This document shows, one piece after another, positions 28,990-37,917 of a stretch of DNA of 64,000 nucleotides. The notes below the pieces were generated by a model that was given only the letters and a program-made list of their open reading frames with translations, searched no databases and was not told where the DNA came from. This DNA is from CAVXJN01 sp963762165 (lineage in GTDB: Bacteria > Pseudomonadota > Gammaproteobacteria > JASBUN01), in NCBI GenBank assembly GCA_963762165.1, contig CAVXJN010000003.1, positions 620,001 to 684,000 of the forward strand, written 5' to 3'. Both the position numbers and the translations under genes were made by a program. Within the stretch, counting starts at the first letter, position 1. Each line of letters starts with the position of its first letter.

Positions 28990-29054
28990 CATCTACGTTG
29001 CAAACGGTTCGCGAAGACGAAAAATTATGAAGCAAAACAAGCTGCTCCTTTTGT

Positions 29055-29071
29055 TGGCCTAGGCTTTGCAT
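29055..29071 (+). promoter_or_regulatory. Sigma-54 (-24/-12) promoter of the PEP-CTERM gene
   Basis: TGGCCTAGGCTTTGCAT: GG at 29056-29057 and GC at 29068-29069, exactly 10 bases between, with TT before GC as in the RpoN consensus. It predicts a start near 29081, 46 bp before the gene. PEP-CTERM genes are known to be RpoN-dependent via PrsK/PrsR in several proteobacteria. Confidence 0.6.
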
Positions 29072-29126
29072 CAAAGTGTGGCAACAGGAAAGTTGTTCTA
29101 ACAGGAATGTAATCCGAGGTGCGAAT

Positions 29127-29768
29127 ATGACGAACGGTAGAGCCTTTTCATCCGCCTTGCGTAAGGCAGCGTTTGGGTTGTGTGTATTGGCGATGCCACT
29201 GGCTGCCGTCGCAGGACCTATTCTAGGCAATGTCCCCCTGGGCCAACCGGTCACCGGCGGTCGCATGTTCGTGGCAAGCGACGGCAACGTGACGGCCACC
29301 TTCCTTGGCGGGGACGCGGCCTACACCAGCTCTTTGTTCGTATACTCGCCGTCGTCTCACGCCGGTGAAGTGTTCAATTCCAACTCCGCGGTGGGAACTC
29401 AGGTCAATATCGGTTCGTTCGCGGCCGGAACCGAGTTGGTGTTCGGCTATTTTGTGAACAATACCGGCAAAACCTACTTGTCCGGGCCGGCCGCGGCCAA
29501 CGGCGACGGAGTCGCCCATGCCCGCGCGACCACCACCTACGACGGCGCCCTGGACCAGTACATGACGTCGGTGGGTATGGAAGATCTTTGGGGTGGTGGC
29601 GACGCCGACTACAACGACTTCCAGTTCCTGCTCTCGAACGTGATTGATCCCGTCAACGGCTTGGTCAGCGCAAGTGCTTCGGTGCCTGAACCCGGTCCTT
29701 TGGCGTTACTGGGAATCGCCGGCCTGGTATTCGGTTTCATGGGTCGCCGAGCCCGCAAAACGCGATAG
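29127..29768 (+). CDS. PEP-CTERM sorted surface protein with DUF4114-like domain
   Basis: 213 residues: N-terminal signal peptide (AAVAG about residue 30), a body containing MEDLWGGGDADYNDFQFLL, the acidic motif of DUF4114 proteins, and a C-terminal sorting signal with VPEPGPLALLGIAG, a hydrophobic stretch and the basic end RRARKTR. Exosortase would cleave it and place the protein in the envelope or extracellular polymer matrix; no exosortase is in the window. The ATG at 29127 follows GAGGTGCG. It has its own promoter and terminator. Confidence 0.92.
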   Translation: MTNGRAFSSALRKAAFGLCVLAMPLAAVAGPILGNVPLGQPVTGGRMFVASDGNVTATFLGGDAAYTSSLFVYSPSSHAGEVFNSNSAVGTQVNIGSFAAGTELVFGYFVNNTGKTYLSGPAAANGDGVAHARATTTYDGALDQYMTSVGMEDLWGGGDADYNDFQFLLSNVIDPVNGLVSASASVPEPGPLALLGIAGLVFGFMGRRARKTR

Positions 29769-29793
29769 CCGACCGCTTACGCCGGTAGGTACC

Positions 29794-29820
29794 AAAGCCC
29801 CGCCTCGGCGGGGCTTTTTA
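29794..29820 (+). terminator. Rho-independent terminator of the PEP-CTERM gene
   Basis: AAAGCCCCGCC-TC-GGCGGGGCTTTTT: a perfect GC stem with a short loop and T-run, 26 bases past the stop codon. Confidence 0.9.
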
Positions 29821-29911
29821 TTGTTGCAGCCTGGTTTTCGCTGGCGGGCGTCGATCGTCGCGCTTGGACTACGCTTGGTCTCCAAGTCCCCAGCCGCGGG
29901 AGTATCCAGCT

Positions 29912-30460
29912 ATGAACAGGAACACACAGCGCTGCCTGATTGTGCTGCTGCCGTCGCTGCTGGCGGCATGTGTGGCCGCCTCCGGGCCTGAGGGTGCAGC
30001 CGCGCCGGCGGACCTGGGGACGCTGCAATTGAATCAGCCGCTCACCATACCGGCCCATAGAGGCTGGATCTACGTGCAAGGCGGGACAATCTACCAAAGC
30101 ACCGGCTACATCTCGTTGCAGGGCCTGGACCAATATTATCCGAACTGTCGCTTCGAACTCCGCAGAGCCAATGCCGACCCGCTCATCATAGCGCCGCAGT
30201 CATTCCGTATCGTCGCCGTGAGTCACGACCGCGACTTCGTACAACGATTGCCGGTGATGGTGGCGTCTCTGAAATTGCATTCTGCCGCCGCCGCGGGCCC
30301 TGTGGTCATGGCGACTTCGTTCTACCTTGAGTCGGCGCAGCAGCCGCAGGTTTGGCGTTTGCGTTGTGCGCACTGGGAGGATCCGTGGGATGCGCAGTAC
30401 CTCACCAACGCCCAGATTCGTAAGACTGTCGGAAAGGTCTTCACTTTTTCACCTCCCTGA
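29912..30460 (+). CDS. Predicted lipoprotein, unknown function
   Basis: 182 residues with a lipobox (LLAAC) near residue 20 and a beta-rich body that includes LTIPAHRGWIYVQGGTIYQS, YYPNCRFELRRANADPL and YLESAQQPQVWRL. The pattern suggests an outer-membrane-attached protein of conserved hypothetical type. GCGGGAG is upstream. It lies behind the terminator of the PEP-CTERM gene, so it is probably separately transcribed. Confidence 0.7.
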   Translation: MNRNTQRCLIVLLPSLLAACVAASGPEGAAAPADLGTLQLNQPLTIPAHRGWIYVQGGTIYQSTGYISLQGLDQYYPNCRFELRRANADPLIIAPQSFRIVAVSHDRDFVQRLPVMVASLKLHSAAAAGPVVMATSFYLESAQQPQVWRLRCAHWEDPWDAQYLTNAQIRKTVGKVFTFSPP

Positions 30461-30581
30461 GAAGATCGTCAGCGAATTGTCCCGAGCCGCACTTCCTTGA
30501 ACACTTGAGAAGCCACGTCGATGATGTGCAACCGCGCCGTAGGTTCGGGCGCCCCAGACTTGTCCACATAACGGTGCCACC

Positions 30582-32237
30582 ATGGACGCGCTGCGCAAGT
30601 TGTTTGAGAATGATTTCATGCCTCACGGGGTATGCTATTTGTGGCGCCCTGACATTCTTTGGTTGAACGTCGGGTCCGATGTCATGATCGCAGCGGCATA
30701 CTATTCGATACCGCTTGTGCTGTTTCTATTCGTGCAGCGCCGTCGGGATCTGACGTTTCGCTGGGTGTTCTGGCTGTTTGCAGCGTTCATCCTGCTTTGC
30801 GGCACGACCCATATCTTCGGCGCTCTTACGGTGTGGGATCCTCTGTATCGTCTCCAGGGCTGGGTAAAGTTGTTGACCGCGGCGGTGTCGGTCGCCACCG
30901 CGATCTTGCTTTGGCCACTGCTGCCGAGGGCGCTCGCGCTGCCCAGTCCCGCGCAATTGGCACAAAACAACGCTTTGTTACGGTCGGAGGTAAGCGAGCG
31001 GCAGCGGCGGGAAACCGAACTTGTGGAACTGCAAGCCCGCCTCGAGCGCACGGTCGAGGAGCGAACCGCGGAGCTGGCGCGCTCCAATCGCCAACTCGCG
31101 TATCAGGCGCAGCGACTGACCGAGGCGGACCAGCGCAAGGACCGCTTTCTCGGCGTGCTGGCCCACGAGCTCCGTTCGCCGCTGGTACCGATTCGAAATG
31201 CCGCGTTTCTATTGAAGGAGCAAAGCGCGAACGAGTCGCGGCAACTCGAGCGCGTCGCCGATCTGATCGAGGACCAGGTGCGCCATATGTCGCGCCTGAT
31301 CGACGATCTGAGCGACGTGCAGCGCATCGTCGACGGTGAAATCGAACTGCGCCACCAGTCCATCGATACCGAGGAGTTGGTGGCGACGGTCGCGCAAACC
31401 GTCGCGCCGTTGATCGACGAGCACGGCCACCGACTTTCCATCTCCATGCCGGAGCATCCGCCGCGGATCGCAGCCGATCCCGCGCGCCTGCGGCAAGTGC
31501 TCATCAATCTGCTCACCAATGCTGCGCTCTACACCGACGCTGGGGGCAGTATCCAGTTGCAGCTGCGCGAAGAGGATGGCGAGATTGTTTTTCGAGTTTG
31601 TGACAACGGCATGGGCATTCCGGAAAACGAATACGAGTCGATGTTCGAGATGTTTACCCGCACCGAGCAATCTATCGAACGGGCGAGGTCAGGTTTGGGG
31701 CTGGGCCTTGCGGTCGTGCGCCGTTTGGTGGAGCTGCATGGCGGCAGCGTCAGCGTGCACAGCGACGGCGTCGGCAAGGGCAGCGAGTTCACGGTTCGGT
31801 TGCCGGCTGCGCGGCTGCCCGATGCGGCGGACGATGCGGCGGACGATGCGGCGGACGATGCGACCGTGCCCAGCGGCGATTTGCGGGACTTGAACATTCT
31901 TGTAGTCGACGACCATAAATTGACCACCGACAGTTTGTGCGAGGCATTGCGCCATGAAGGCGCCGCAGCGCGTCCCAGCTACTGCGGTGCAGAGGCGTTG
32001 GCCTCGGTCGCCGACTCTTGCCCCGACGTGCTGTTGCTCGACCTCGGCCTGCCCGACATGCCGGGCGAGGAAGTGGCGCGACAGGTGCGCGCTCGATTGG
32101 CGCGCAACGCGCCCATGATTGTGGCGCTCACGGGATTTGCCGAAGCAACGCGTCCAGAAGACGGCTTCGATTTTCACCTGGTCAAGCCAGTGGCTTTGCC
32201 GGACTTGCTGAAACTCCTGGCGGAACGGCGCCGGTAA
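30582..32237 (+). CDS. Hybrid histidine kinase with an ethylene-receptor-like sensor domain
   Basis: 551 residues. Residues 1-115 form three helices that match the ethylene-binding domain of plant ETR1 and cyanobacterial homologues: NVGSDVMIAAAYYSIPL (Asp33) and LLCGTTHIFGA with Cys73 and His77, the copper ligands in ETR1. Then a coiled-coil, HisKA (H195 in LGVLAHELRSPL), HATPase (NLLTNAALY, GLGLGLAVV) and a C-terminal receiver (LLLDLGLPDMPGEEV). The linker before the receiver holds a repeated ADD-type tandem. It lacks a GAF domain. Signal could be ethylene or another small ligand via Cu(I). Confidence 0.88.
   Translation: MDALRKLFENDFMPHGVCYLWRPDILWLNVGSDVMIAAAYYSIPLVLFLFVQRRRDLTFRWVFWLFAAFILLCGTTHIFGALTVWDPLYRLQGWVKLLTAAVSVATAILLWPLLPRALALPSPAQLAQNNALLRSEVSERQRRETELVELQARLERTVEERTAELARSNRQLAYQAQRLTEADQRKDRFLGVLAHELRSPLVPIRNAAFLLKEQSANESRQLERVADLIEDQVRHMSRLIDDLSDVQRIVDGEIELRHQSIDTEELVATVAQTVAPLIDEHGHRLSISMPEHPPRIAADPARLRQVLINLLTNAALYTDAGGSIQLQLREEDGEIVFRVCDNGMGIPENEYESMFEMFTRTEQSIERARSGLGLGLAVVRRLVELHGGSVSVHSDGVGKGSEFTVRLPAARLPDAADDAADDAADDATVPSGDLRDLNILVVDDHKLTTDSLCEALRHEGAAARPSYCGAEALASVADSCPDVLLLDLGLPDMPGEEVARQVRARLARNAPMIVALTGFAEATRPEDGFDFHLVKPVALPDLLKLLAERRR
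31822..31863 (+). repeat. 12-bp tandem repeat in the kinase-receiver linker
   Basis: Three and a half perfect copies of GATGCGGCGGAC, coding for an acidic DAAD-type linker between the ATPase and receiver domains of the hybrid kinase. The unit is in frame (12 bp), so copy change would alter linker length without breaking the protein. Confidence 0.85.
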
Positions 32238-32251
32238 CAATCTCCCCGCGG

Positions 32252-34203
32252 CTACCTGCCGCGCAATTGCGCCAGATTCCGGAACTGATCCAAGCTGTCG
32301 GGATTACGGAGTGCATCGACGTTGCTTACCGGTTGTTCGTGTACCACCGCCCGTACCGCCAACTCGGCGATCTTGCCACTGAAGGTTCGCGGCAGCTCCA
32401 CGACCTGGATGATTTCGGCCGGTACGTGGCGTGGAGTGGTATTGGTCCGAATGACCGTTCTTATGCGATGTTCCAATTCCGGGTTCAGCGCGGACGAGTG
32501 CTGTAGCACTACGAACAGAATGATGCGTTCGTCGCCTTGCCAGCGCTGGCCGATGGCGAGGCTTTCGAGTACCTCGGGAAGTGATTCGGCTTGCCGGTAG
32601 AGTTCGGCGGTTCCGATCCGCACGCCGCCAGGATTCAAAACGGCATCCGAGCGGCCGTAAATCATCAAGCCGTCACGTGCGGTGAGTTCCGCGTAGTCGC
32701 CTTGGGCCCAGACGCCGGGGTAGCGATCGAAGTACGCGCTGCGGTAACAGCTGCCGTCGGGATCGTTCCAAAATCCGATGGGCATGGAGGGGAACGGTTT
32801 GCGGCACACCAGCTCGCCTTTGCTTTCCCGGATCGGCTGTCCGCTTTGGTCCAATATCTCGACCGCCATGCCAAGTCCGCGACACTGCAGTTCGCCGCGA
32901 TATACCGGTTGCATGGGGTTGCCCAGCGCAAAGCACGATACGATGTCGGTGCCGCCGGAAATCGATGACAACTGCAGATCGGATTTGATGTGCCGGTAGA
33001 CGAAATCAAACGACTCCGGCAGCAACGGGGATCCGGTGGACAGCAGGCACCGCAGCCGACTCAAGTCATAGCTGGCATGCGGTCGGACGCCGGCCTTTTC
33101 GATCGCAGCCAAGTATTTCGCGCTGGTTCCGAATACCGTCAATGCCTCCCGTTCCGCCAGGTCGAACAGTGCGCCAGGGCCCGGGTGCACGGGGGAGCCG
33201 TCGTACAGCACGATGGTCGCGCCGCGGGCCAGTCCGCTCACCAACCAATTCCACATCATCCAGCCGCAGGTGGTGTAATAGAACAGCCGGTCTTCGCGAC
33301 CGATATCGGTATGCAGCGCATGTTCTTTCAGATGCTGGATCAGTGTGCCGCCAGCGCCGTGGACTATGCATTTCGGCGTTCCGGTGGTACCGGAGGAAAA
33401 CAGGATGTACAGAGGATGGTCGAACGGCAATTGTGCGAAGTCGGTCTCGCTGGCGTCGCTGCGCAACGCATCCCAGGTCAACCCGTTGTCGACTGCTGAG
33501 GAATCGGCGCTGGCGTGTAGATAAGGGAATACCACAGTGTGGGTCAGGCTCGGTAAGCGCGTGACGACCCCGCTTAGTTTTTCCAGGCAGTCGATCGACT
33601 TGCCTTTGTAGTAATAGCCATCGGCGGCGAACAGCACCTTGGGTGTGATTTGTGCAAACCGATCGATGACGCCCGCCTCGCCGAAATCCGGCGAGCACGA
33701 AGACCAGATTGCGCCGATGCTGGTGGTGGCGAGCATGGCTATGACGGTCTCCGGGCAGTTGGGAGCCAGTGCAGCCACGCGATCTCCGGCGACGACACCG
33801 ATCCGGCGCAAGCCAGCAGCCACTTGCGCTACAGCCGCATACAGTTCGGCATAGCTCAGAGCTGCGCCGCCGGCCGTGCTCGTCGGCGAATACGACGGCC
33901 TCTTGCTGATCGCGATAACGCAGCAGATTTTCGGCGAAGTTCAACCGCGCACCGCGAAACCAGCGTGCCCCGGGCATGCGCTCCTGGTGCTCCAGGACCG
34001 TGTCCCAGGGCTGGCTATGGCGGATGCCGCAGAATCCCCAAACCGCGGGCCAGAACAACTCCAGATGCTCCACCGACCAGCGGTACAGACCGGCATAGTC
34101 GTCGATCTGGGGGGCCCATTCCTGGCGCACAAAGCGCAGGAAGGAATGCATCCGGGACTTGTTCGATGCGCGCCGCGGAGGGTGTCCAAAGAGGCTTGCT
34201 CAT
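32252..34203 (-). pseudogene. Acetoacetyl-CoA synthetase, two frameshifts
   Basis: About 649 residues after correction; activates acetoacetate with ATP and CoA. Start MSKPLWTPSAARIEQ, then the ACAS N-terminal part, the adenylation P-loop ILFSSGTTGTPKCIVHG, and the C-terminal lysine segment PRTFSGKIAELAVRAV. Reading-frame breaks lie at about 34152-34163 and 33858-33876, each equal to one extra base. Everything else is conserved, including the catalytic motifs, so the enzyme may be intact in the real genome. It diverges from an aminotransferase gene. Confidence 0.85.
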
Positions 34204-34286
34204 GGAGTCAGCCTGTGTTGTGCTTGCGCTGCCCATGGCAACGTAGGATACGAGCCTGGCGCTGATTAGCAAATGGCCGTCAGATA

Positions 34287-35582
34287 ATGGATCTACGCAA
34301 ACGCTCCGCGCCCCGGGTTCAGCTCAACCTGAATGTGCGTGGAATGTCCAATTCGGCGACCCTCGCCATCAATGAACGCTGCGCGGAGCTGCGCCAATCG
34401 GGCCGCGAGGTGTTCCGCCTCGGGCTGGGCCAATCTCCGTTCCCTGTCCCTGCATCGGTGGTCGCCTCACTGCAGGAGAATGCCCACCAGAAAGACTATC
34501 TCCCGGTCAGGGGCTTGCCGCAATTGCGCCAGGCAATCGCCGATTACTATCTGCGCACCGAAGGGTTGCACTATTCCGCAGACTCGGTGTTGGTGGGGCC
34601 CGGCACCAAAGAGCTGATGTTCATTGTTCAAATGGTGTACTACGGAGATCTGGTCATCCCTACACCCAGTTGGGTGTCCTATGCGCCGCAGGCCCATATC
34701 ATCGGCCGCCACTTGCGCTGGATTCCCACCGACCCGCGAGACGGTCTCGGCGTGACGCCGCAAGCGCTCAAAGAACTCTGCCGCCAGGACCCGGAACGAC
34801 CGCGGCTGCTGATTCTGAATTATCCCGGCAATCCAACCGGCAGCGCTTACGGCGTTGAACAGTTGGAGGCCATTGCCAAGGTGGCGCGCCGTTACCGTGT
34901 GTTGTTGTTGTCCGATGAAATCTACGGCGGCCTGCATTTCGAGGACGAGCATGTCTCCATCGCGCGGTTCTACCCGGAAGGCACCATTATCAGTAACGGT
35001 TTAAGCAAGTGGTGCGGCGCCGGGGGCTGGCGACTCGGTGCGTTTGTGTTTCCACCGTCACTTGAATGGTTGCTCAAAGCCATGGCGGCGGTGGCCAGCG
35101 AAACCTTTACGTCCACCAGCGCGCCGGTTCAATATGCTGCGGTGCGGGCATTCGAGGGTGGTGACGATATCGAATGTTATCTGCGTGATTGTCGCCGCAT
35201 TCTAAAGGCGCTGGCGCGTTTTGCGTGGCGCCGCCTGGAGGCTGCCGGCGCCGTCGTGATCGAACCGAAGGGGGCATTTTATTTGTTTCCCAACTTCGAT
35301 CCCTTGCGCGAACGTCTGTGCAGGCGGGGGATCGACAGCGGCGAACAACTGTGTCGCAAAGCGTTGGACGAAACCGGCGTGGCAATGTTGCCGGGAATGG
35401 TGTTCGGCCGGCCGGCAAATGAGCTTTCGGCGCGCATCGCGCTGGTCGATTTCGACGGCGCCCAAGCCTTGCACGCCCTCCATCAGATGGCTCCGGAGGC
35501 GTCGCTGGGAGACGATTTCCTCCGAGATCATTGCACTAAAGTCGTGCAGGCGGTGGATCGGTTGTGCGACTGGCTGCACTGA
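34287..35582 (+). CDS. PLP-dependent aminotransferase (class I/II)
   Basis: 431 residues of fold type I. The Schiff-base Lys is K241 in SNGLSKWCGAGGWRLGA; other active-site marks are LILNYPGNPTGSAYG (Asn) and LLLSDEIYGGLHFE (Asp, Tyr). It resembles aspartate aminotransferase-like enzymes; the amino donor is not clear. The ATG at 34287 has no strong ribosome site. It is divergent from acetoacetyl-CoA synthetase with 83 bp between starts. Confidence 0.87.
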   Translation: MDLRKRSAPRVQLNLNVRGMSNSATLAINERCAELRQSGREVFRLGLGQSPFPVPASVVASLQENAHQKDYLPVRGLPQLRQAIADYYLRTEGLHYSADSVLVGPGTKELMFIVQMVYYGDLVIPTPSWVSYAPQAHIIGRHLRWIPTDPRDGLGVTPQALKELCRQDPERPRLLILNYPGNPTGSAYGVEQLEAIAKVARRYRVLLLSDEIYGGLHFEDEHVSIARFYPEGTIISNGLSKWCGAGGWRLGAFVFPPSLEWLLKAMAAVASETFTSTSAPVQYAAVRAFEGGDDIECYLRDCRRILKALARFAWRRLEAAGAVVIEPKGAFYLFPNFDPLRERLCRRGIDSGEQLCRKALDETGVAMLPGMVFGRPANELSARIALVDFDGAQALHALHQMAPEASLGDDFLRDHCTKVVQAVDRLCDWLH

Positions 35583-35657
35583 TATAATCATTGCCGGTCC
35601 GCAGGCGGCGGCGCGGACCAACCCGATTTCTTTGATCACGATTCCAAGGAGGTTGTC

Positions 35658-36239
35658 ATGGCCAAAGCCGCATCGACCATGCTGGAACTCGGTAGCGTTG
35701 CGCCGGATTTCCGCCTGCCGGACCCCAGTGGCAAGACCGTAGCGTTGCAGGATTTCCGCGATTCCCCGGCATTGCTGGTGGTGTTCATGTGCAATCATTG
35801 TCCGTTCGTGAAGCACATCCAGCGGCAACTCGCCGATCTCATCCGCGAATTTCAGGCGCGCGGTCTGGCGGCGGTGGGCATCAATTCCAATGACGTCGCC
35901 CACTATCCGGACGATGCGCCGGACAAGATGGCGGAAGAGGCGGCCCGTATCCCGTACTCGTTCCCCTACCTCTATGACGAAACCCAGGAAGTGGCGAAAG
36001 CCTACCGCGCCGCCTGCACCCCGGATTTCTTTCTGTTCGATGCCGACCGACGGCTGGCGTATCGCGGCCAATTCGACGATGCCCGGCCGGGTAATGGCGC
36101 GCCGGTGACCGGCGCCGACTTGCGCCAGGCCCTTGAGGCGGTACTTGGCGGCCAGGCGGTGAAAGGGGTGCAAAAACCTTCTATCGGGTGCAATATCAAG
36201 TGGGTCAAAGGTAATGCGCCTGACTATTACGGCGGCTGA
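35658..36239 (+). CDS. Thioredoxin-like AhpC/TSA-type redox protein
   Basis: 193 residues in a thioredoxin fold with the motif FMCNHCPFVKHIQ (Cys45, Cys48), a CxxC with NH as middle residues. The opening ELGSVAPDFRLPDPSGKTV is AhpC/TSA-like. Closest in type to the cytosolic 'thioredoxin family protein' group related to peroxiredoxins. AAGGAGGTTGTC precedes the ATG. Likely a cytoplasmic disulfide exchange protein. Confidence 0.86.
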   Translation: MAKAASTMLELGSVAPDFRLPDPSGKTVALQDFRDSPALLVVFMCNHCPFVKHIQRQLADLIREFQARGLAAVGINSNDVAHYPDDAPDKMAEEAARIPYSFPYLYDETQEVAKAYRAACTPDFFLFDADRRLAYRGQFDDARPGNGAPVTGADLRQALEAVLGGQAVKGVQKPSIGCNIKWVKGNAPDYYGG

Positions 36240-36347
36240 AACTTGGAATAAATTGAGCCGGTAGAGAGTCTAATAACAATGTATACGGCTCTGCATTGAG
36301 CCTGGTTTGCCTCGCTGTTCGGGGCTGTCTGATAAAGGAGAATGGAG

Positions 36348-36788
36348 ATGACTATTTTGCGTACATCGTTTGTCTCACTAATGTTGGTATTTCTGATGGG
36401 GACCGTCGGCATTGTGAAAGCGGCTGACATGGAGCCGGCGCACAAGGTGGTCATCCAGGTGAGCACGGACGACGCGCGGACACAAAAAATCGCCTTGAAC
36501 AATGCAGTGAACCTGCAAAAAGAATACGGCATGGACAACGTCAAAATTGAAATCGTGGCCTACGGTCCGGGGCTGAGTCTGTTGACGGATAAAAGCAAAC
36601 AAGCCAAGCGTGTCGAGAGTCTGGCGAGCCAGGACATACGCTTCAGCGCCTGTGGAAACACGATGAAGGGCATCAAGAAAAAAACCGGGAAAGAACCTCA
36701 GTTGATCAAAGGCGTCAAAGTAGTGCCAGCGGGTGTTGGCAGGATCATGGAGTTGCAGGAACAAGGTTACGCGTACGTTCGGCCGTAA
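36348..36788 (+). CDS. Exported DsrE-family-like protein
   Basis: 146 residues. A signal peptide (to VKA-AD, residue 24) is followed by a DsrE/DsrF-like fold: KVVIQVSTDDARTQKIALNN, VKIEIVAYGPGLSLL and IRFSACGNTMKG, with the single Cys of the family in the place where sulfur is bound. Periplasmic versions are common in sulfur oxidisers. AAAGGAG lies 7 bases before ATG 36348, preferred over ATG 36342. Confidence 0.83.
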   Translation: MTILRTSFVSLMLVFLMGTVGIVKAADMEPAHKVVIQVSTDDARTQKIALNNAVNLQKEYGMDNVKIEIVAYGPGLSLLTDKSKQAKRVESLASQDIRFSACGNTMKGIKKKTGKEPQLIKGVKVVPAGVGRIMELQEQGYAYVRP

Positions 36789-36795
36789 CCAGGAG

Positions 36796-36833
36796 CCGGA
36801 TGCGAAGCGGGCCTATTGCCCGCTTCGCCGGCC
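36796..36833 (+). terminator. Hairpin after the DsrE-like gene
   Basis: A perfect 11-bp stem, GCGAAGCGGGC (36802-36812) with GCCCGCTTCGC (36818-36828), loop CTATT, 13 bases past the stop. There is no T-run, but the stem extends further with CCGG/CCGG flanks. It may end the transcript or stabilise it. Confidence 0.5.
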
Positions 36834-36868
36834 CACTCAACAGTTGTCAGGAAAATCCAATCGGTGAC

Positions 36869-37363
36869 ATGCCAAGCTTGCCGGCTGCAAATCATTGCAA
36901 GCTCGCCGTCGTCTGTTGGTTGATGGTGGCGGGGTCCGCGTCCGGGGCACTCGCCGAAGACCAGCGAGTTGCTGCAGCGCAGACTTTTTTTGCCCGTTAC
37001 CAACGGCTGGAACGGAATTTCGATCCTGAACTGGCGTCACTCTATGCAAAGGATTCGGTGATCTGGGTGACCCGAATCTACTCCAACAATGTCGTTCGCC
37101 AGCTCAAGATCCCTGGCGACCTCTACCGTCAAGCACTACGGGAAAGCATGGAGCACGCGGAACAGCGCGGCGACTACAACGAATACAGCGACGTTCGCTT
37201 CGATCCGCAGCCAGGTGGCGTCCGAATTCGCGCTATGCGATACAACGTGTGGCGCGACTATCGCAGTCCGTATGCGGCTTTGGTGCGACCCGGCGGCGAT
37301 GGCAACTGGCGAATCGTCGACGAGCATTTCGAAACCAGGGTTCCACAGCCCGCCACCGAATAG
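36869..37363 (+). CDS. Exported NTF2/SnoaL-like protein
   Basis: 164 residues, signal peptide to about residue 29 (ALA-ED), then a single NTF2-like domain: FFARYQRLERNFDPELASLY, KDSVIWVTRIYSNN and GNWRIVDEHFETR. The fold binds small ligands or scaffolds complexes. The start at ATG 36869 is the last one before the signal peptide; the ribosome site (ATCGGTG) is weak. No enzyme role can be read. Confidence 0.6.
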   Translation: MPSLPAANHCKLAVVCWLMVAGSASGALAEDQRVAAAQTFFARYQRLERNFDPELASLYAKDSVIWVTRIYSNNVVRQLKIPGDLYRQALRESMEHAEQRGDYNEYSDVRFDPQPGGVRIRAMRYNVWRDYRSPYAALVRPGGDGNWRIVDEHFETRVPQPATE

Positions 37364-37380
37364 CCGTCCGCCTGCCGCAA

Positions 37381-37806
37381 TTACCGGCAGTCGCCGATCC
37401 GCTTTCCTTCCATTTTCTGCGTCATGCTCATCGGCCCCATGCCCTGCTGTTGCATGGTCATGTCGATCTGGCCTTGGAACGTATCACCGTGGTAGACGAT
37501 CTTGCCGCTGCCGGTGGTATGCATATTGTCCGCTTTACATTCGATGCGCCAAGTGACGGTATTGCTGCTGACATTCTGGTCGACCACCTTGCAATCCTGA
37601 CCCGAGCTGTTGGTCTGCGGCACCATGTCCTTTTTGCTAATGCACTGGCGCGTGGTGACCGGCGGCATCTGCATGGGAACACCTGCCATTTGAGTGCGCA
37701 CTTTGGTTTCCCATAGGCCGGGTTTCATGTTGGGGGCGGCGCTGACGGCCGTGGCGCACAACAGCAGTGCGCAGCCCGCGCCGGCAAAGCGGAAGAATGG
37801 GGTCAT
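37381..37806 (-). CDS. Exported DUF3617 protein
   Basis: 141 residues with a signal peptide (VSA-AP) and the DUF3617 pattern: MKPGLWETKVRTQMAG, RQCISKKDM, then TWRIECKADNMHTTGSGKI. Three conserved Cys pairs are visible (C in RQCIS, GQDCKV, RIECK, GDCR). Function unknown; such proteins are common in proteobacterial periplasms. It converges with the NTF2-like gene. Confidence 0.85.
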   Translation of the reverse strand: MTPFFRFAGAGCALLLCATAVSAAPNMKPGLWETKVRTQMAGVPMQMPPVTTRQCISKKDMVPQTNSSGQDCKVVDQNVSSNTVTWRIECKADNMHTTGSGKIVYHGDTFQGQIDMTMQQQGMGPMSMTQKMEGKRIGDCR

Positions 37807-37917
37807 GACGGTTCACTCGAAGTTGACGCGACCCCCATAACGCTACCAGAAACATCCGGGGGATGCATTGGGGCATCGCCGCTGGCGCGCCTATCCCGCT
37901 CGCCTAACCTGGGTTCA

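Noticed and set aside
28392..29003. 203-codon frame on the minus strand
   Set aside because: Basic, low-complexity, no start signal; the terminator better fits the shorter 56-codon frame in another frame.
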